Positions 60,489 to 64,000 of a DNA stretch of 64,000 bases are shown here, piece after piece. The DNA is from Ampelocalamus luodianensis (taxonomy: Eukaryota; Streptophyta; Magnoliopsida; Poales; Poaceae), in contig CM070638.1 of assembly GCA_036346255.1 (NCBI GenBank), forward strand, positions 40,052,394 through 40,116,393, in the 5' to 3' direction. Every line of letters starts with the position of its first letter. The first letter of the stretch is position 1. Made by a program: the position numbers and the translations under genes. Below the pieces are notes generated by a model. It made no database searches. It had not been told where the DNA came from and saw only the letters and a list, made by a program, of their open reading frames with translations.

Positions 60489-60850
60489 GTCGTGGGCCGT
60501 TGGATCTGCATCAAATGGCTCACGATCACTAAGGCGGATTGAGAGTTATAAAGCAAGGAGGTCGGGGCCGTTGGATCTGCATCAAATGGCTCACGATCAC
60601 TAAGCGGGATTGAGAGTTATAAAGCAAGGGAGGTCGAGGTCGCTGGATCTCGCATCAAATGGCTCACGACCTCAGGCGTCGTGAGTATTAAAAGGGCGGG
60701 GTGGTCGTGGCCGTTGAACGTCGATCGGATGACTCATGACCTCCTAGGTGGGAATGAGGGTTATAAGGCACAGGAGGTCGTGGCCGTTAGATTTTGATCG
60801 AGTGGCTCACGATCACCGAGAGGCTCGGGTGACCGAACAGTTGGGAAGGT
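60489..60850 (-). promoter_or_regulatory. 74-bp tandem repeats with TATA-like motifs (5' LTR)
   Basis: Same five-unit array as 51089-51458, here with scattered one-base losses. In this LTR the array would lie upstream of the element's transcription start. Confidence 0.63.
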
Positions 60851-61442
60851 CTGGACCGCTGGATTTAGATCCAATGCTTGCATGTGACACACACTTAAGG
60901 GGGTTGGGCCGAGCTGGTTCGCTGAGCCGGACTCGAGCCCGAGGAACAGTGATGGTCAGTTAGGGTTAGGGTTTGACTGAGAAACAATTCAATTTCCTCC
61001 ACTTTGACCAGAGCTTTAAAATTAAAAATAAATTTCAGAAAAATATGAAATAAATCACAGAGGTTCCTGGGATAGCCTAGTGTCCATAAAAATTATTAAA
61101 GTCACTGTTCATAATATAATTTTGTGTAAAATAAATTCAAGTTTAACCTAGGTCTTTTAAAGGTGTTTGAATTTTATGAGGGTTTAAAAATAGTCCCAAA
61201 AATTTGGCAAAAATTATATTTATTCATGATAATTATTATAGTATTTGAATAAATTATTTCCAGATGATGATCATAAGGTTTTGTTGCTATTTTTATTTGG
61301 AGTTTAAATTTGATGTGTATGTTTGATCTTTGATTTGGATTTTCCAATTACAATAATTTATGCAAATGATTTCAAAATATCATGCATTACTGATAATATG
61401 CATACTAAATTCCATTAATTAATTTGGGGATGTTTCAGTCGC

Positions 61443-62215
61443 ACACCTTCGGTAGTGTGTCAGACGGACATTATAAGTCAATTATCTCTTGTGGGTAAAG
61501 TTGTACGACCTCTGTAGAGTGTAAAAACTATTCGAATAGCCGTGTCCCCGGTTATGGACATGCCCAGAGATTTCACGCAAGGGGTAGAGTCTTTCATCAA
61601 AAATGGTGGGAATGATGGTTTGGGTGGAATGGTTGGGAAGTCCGCTTGTTGTTTTCCAAGAAACTTGTTACTTATGTATTAGTCTTTTAAATTGTGTTTT
61701 TACAATCTACTTACCGTATTTACTGTAAATACTGCTTTCTGCAAAATAAACATAAAGCTATCCTTGTCAAGCCCTACATGAATAATAATTGTATACATTT
61801 CCCTGCTGCTTGTTGAGTACATTCAAAGTACTCACGGCTTTGTGCCCTCTGGTTTATCAGTCACGGAAGAAGATCCAGGAAGCTTGGAGTTCTACGAAGA
61901 GGGGTACTTCGAAGGTTATACGAACTAGGTCGCATCCTCCACTCGATTGCCTGTGGGCATGTCGAATGGCCACCACGAGATATTTTGGGTTCCACTGTAA
62001 GTTATCTTTTGTTGTTAAGCCCTGTGTGGCAACTCTGTAAGACTTGACCATAAGGTCCTTTTGCTACTTAGTAATGTTAATTTGTGTGCTTCATCGTTAT
62101 TTTGTTGTATGGTTATGATTACATCTTTCTTGTAACTGTGCGAGCTAGCTACTGATCATGGGACTAGTTCGGAATGCACAGAGGGTCCTGGGGTTGTATA
62201 CTCGGGGTCCCAACA
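61443..62215 (+). mobile_element. Solo LTR D, segment 3 of 3
   Basis: Resumes after element E with ACACCTTCGGTAGTG and follows the C LTR 3' part (GTGTCCCCGGTTATGGAC, GAGCTAGCTACTGATC). It ends GGGGTCCCAACA, followed by the target copy TCTGC (62216-62220). Confidence 0.85.
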
Positions 62216-62220
62216 TCTGC

Positions 62221-62629
62221 CTCTAGCCGCTGTGACGTCATCGCTCCGATCATCCTCCAGCCACCCCGATTGTTCCGTCGTGTTCCTTGTGCTGCCGCCA
62301 ACCTCATGCCCACCTCGGTTTACTCAGAGTGCCGCCGAGCCGCCGAAGCCGCCACGCACCCACGCCTCCTCCTCCGCCATTATCACCCCCGCCACCTTGT
62401 CACCACGCTTGCCGCACCACCACCACCCAAAGAATCCTTGTGCTGTTGGGTTTCATTTTTGCCCTCGTCGGCCATCTTCTCGTCGCCTCTCACCATCGCC
62501 GCTGCACACAGCTGCCGGTCGTGTCTCCTCTGTTTTCTCTTTTTTATGCTAGCTCCTCTCTCTCTTACATGCGGACCACCTTGTCAGTCTCTCTCTTTCA
62601 ACCCAGCCCCACATGTCAATCTCTTTCTT
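62221..62629 (+). repeat. Element C2 3' LTR, part 2 (truncated)
   Basis: Continues the C LTR from the point where D interrupted it: CCCCGATTGTTCCGTCGTG matches about 24100 of C1. The match runs to CAATCTCTTTCTT at 62629 and stops; in C1 about 1.9 kb more would follow. The remainder is deleted or lies beyond another insertion past the window. Confidence 0.83.
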
Positions 62630-64000
62630 ATGTGTTAGTGACTCAGATTTAAAACTGGTTTAAATTAATATCTAATTAATTACTCTACCGGTCACACAAT
62701 GCAGTGACTCACTAACTTAACTATCATCATTAGTGCTAACTTAATCTGTTGGTGGGGCCCACCTGCTAGAGAGGAGGCGAGACAGGGGAGGCGACGACGG
62801 CCATGGCTAAGCTCATTGTTGAGCTCGCCGATGGTAGAGCAGTGACGACAGGGGCCTGGGAAGCAACAAAATGGGACAACGACACTACGGCGAAGCTAAA
62901 GATGGTGACGACGATGTTTGGCGACCAATAGAGCGCCAGCAACAACGTTGGCGAGCGGCGGGGAGGCTCGAACTGCGATGACTTCTGCGAAAGGAGCATT
63001 TTCTTTCCTAGGAGCTAGTCGCACTGGGTTCAGCAAACGAACACGATGCTCACCGGCTTGGCACAGGAACCAATGGTCATCGGAGTCACATCGGGACATG
63101 CAGCCGCCTGAGCCGCGGCGCCGCCATGGGTGGCTACGATGAAGTCTAGGCAAATGATGGTAAGTCCAAAATATAACTAGAGCATTAGCATTAGGGGACT
63201 ACCAGAGGCGAGCCACAGTGGTCGACAATGATGAAGACGGTCGGAGGTGATGCAACGACGGCAACTAGGGGCGGCGGCGATGGCTTCACGGTGGCAACGG
63301 GCTATGGCGGGAAGAATCTATGAGAAGATGCGCATTAGCTTGCATGCATGTGGAAGATGGTCAAAATAGAAAGAATCATCCTAAGACTCACCAGACGATG
63401 GAAATTGATGGAAATGGCGGCGGTGACAGGGATGACGCGCGGTCTCAATGACTTGCTGTGAAAACAAGGACATTGAGTAGAGGATTGCATAAGTAGGAGA
63501 TGGAACACGAAGTGACACGGACGGATTGAAGCCGACCTCACCAAAAAGGATATAACACGGCGAGCTTGGAACGGGCGTGCACATCAGAGAGAAAAAAAGA
63601 CGACGACGATGCAGCTCCTCACAACTTCAATGAAAGAACAAGCATGGGAAAGGGATGAACGAATCTCTAGAAGGAAAAGGACGCACGTGTCGAGCAAGGA
63701 AGCTTACCAGGGCGGCAATGGCGTACTCGCCGACACTGAGGAAGACAATTTCATTCCCACCAAATCCGGTTCTTGGAGGGTATGGTCGAAATGGTGAGCT
63801 GGGCAAGATGATGCACATGAATCGGTTGAAATAGGAGGAGAAGAACGGGAGAGAGTGTGATTTCTCATGGGCGCAGCGAGACGGAATGGACAGAGCGGCG
63901 CTCTCTCCCTCTGCCATACGGGACAAACAAAGATGACAAGTCTCCTAATAAATTATATTCAGGAAACGAGTTTCATTTTTTAAAACTAGCAAACCAACTC
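62630..64000. other. Unresolved, probably a truncated LTR
   Basis: After an AT-rich start comes GGTGGGGCCCACC, then a GC-rich part with GGCGGCGG-type runs and GACGACGA. The order (AT-rich, GTGGGxCCCAC, GC-rich leader) resembles the minus-strand LTR of element E (about 49740-50900) but without a convincing base-level match. Open frames up to 99 codons on both strands have no domain. It runs off the window. Confidence 0.35.

Larger units (their letters stand above)
47091..61437 (-). mobile_element. Element E: Ty3/gypsy chromovirus (Tekay-like), minus strand
   Basis: 14.3 kb. In its own direction: 5' LTR 61437-57457, PBS 57452-57439, gag-pol 56824-52287, PPT, 3' LTR 52049-47091. Flanked by an exact 5-bp duplication GTCGC (47086-47090 and 61438-61442). 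The C-terminal chromodomain and very long LTRs fit the Tekay/Del clade. It is the only element here with a nearly complete coding region. It is inserted in solo LTR D at a site equivalent to 25544-25548 of the C1 LTR. Confidence 0.95.
57457..61437 (-). repeat. Element E 5' LTR, rearranged
   Basis: Plus-strand TGTGAGGACCCCCGAG...GGGGATGTTTCA, 3981 bp. It lacks 1155 bp present in the other LTR (48514-49668) and instead has a second copy of about 201 bp (58643-58843 repeated at 58881-59081). Many 1-3 base indels separate the LTRs. The outermost A of TGTTACA is T here. Confidence 0.92.

Noticed and set aside
47091..61437. Direct repeats that could be mistaken for a segmental duplication
   Set aside because: They are the two LTRs of one retrotransposon, shown by PBS, PPT and the GTCGC duplication.

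Overview
This window is plant nuclear DNA made almost entirely of transposable elements. I see no host protein-coding gene, tRNA, rRNA or CRISPR array that I can support. The dominant content is Ty3/gypsy LTR retrotransposons of the chromovirus type. Their LTRs begin TGTAAYAYCC, their primer-binding sites match initiator-Met tRNA (TGGTATCAGAGC), they have AAGGGGG polypurine tracts, and one has a gag-PR-RT-RNaseH-IN-chromodomain reading frame. Very long LTRs (2-5 kb) with GC-rich leaders suggest a grass or other monocot; that is an inference from style, not a species identification.

Layout. Positions 1-7694 are low-copy-looking intergenic DNA holding a hAT-like MITE with a perfect 8-bp target duplication (3723-4119), a possible fold-back element, and an old minus-strand LTR fragment (about 4744-7060). 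Element A (7695-16695, plus strand) has both LTRs, PBS and PPT but a heavily decayed interior carrying a copia-like solo LTR (10559-11035). Positions 16696-23394 hold a GATC-rich 72-bp tandem duplication, a minus-strand solo LTR (18041-20278), a 5'-truncated LINE 3' end (21351-21915) and a truncated minus-strand LTR (22655-23394).

Family C starts at 23395: LTR, PBS, gag-only interior, PPT and LTR to 31987. After an abrupt junction come a truncated A-type LTR, a second C interior and a second C LTR. That last LTR is split by nested insertions. A solo LTR (D, 34919-62215, TSD TCTGC) sits inside it, and D is interrupted by element B (35807-45542, plus strand, TSD GATTC) and element E (47091-61437, minus strand, TSD GTCGC). 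The C LTR resumes at 62221 and is cut at about 62629. The last 1.4 kb is probably another LTR running off the window.

How they relate. A, B, the 31988 fragment and the 18041 solo LTR form one lineage (LTR ends GTGTTACA). C, D, the 22655 fragment and E form a second, looser group. Element E keeps one 4.4-kb gag-pol frame broken only by four in-frame stops plus a gag N-terminal frameshift. Family C has no pol: two diverged copies share the same junction, from just before the protease active site to the 3' leader. It therefore looks like a gag-only non-autonomous family, and an E-like element is a plausible helper. No cellular pathway is encoded here. The interest lies in the nesting, the pol-less family, the TATA-bearing tandem repeats in the E LTR, and small signatures of DNA repair and possible consensus error.
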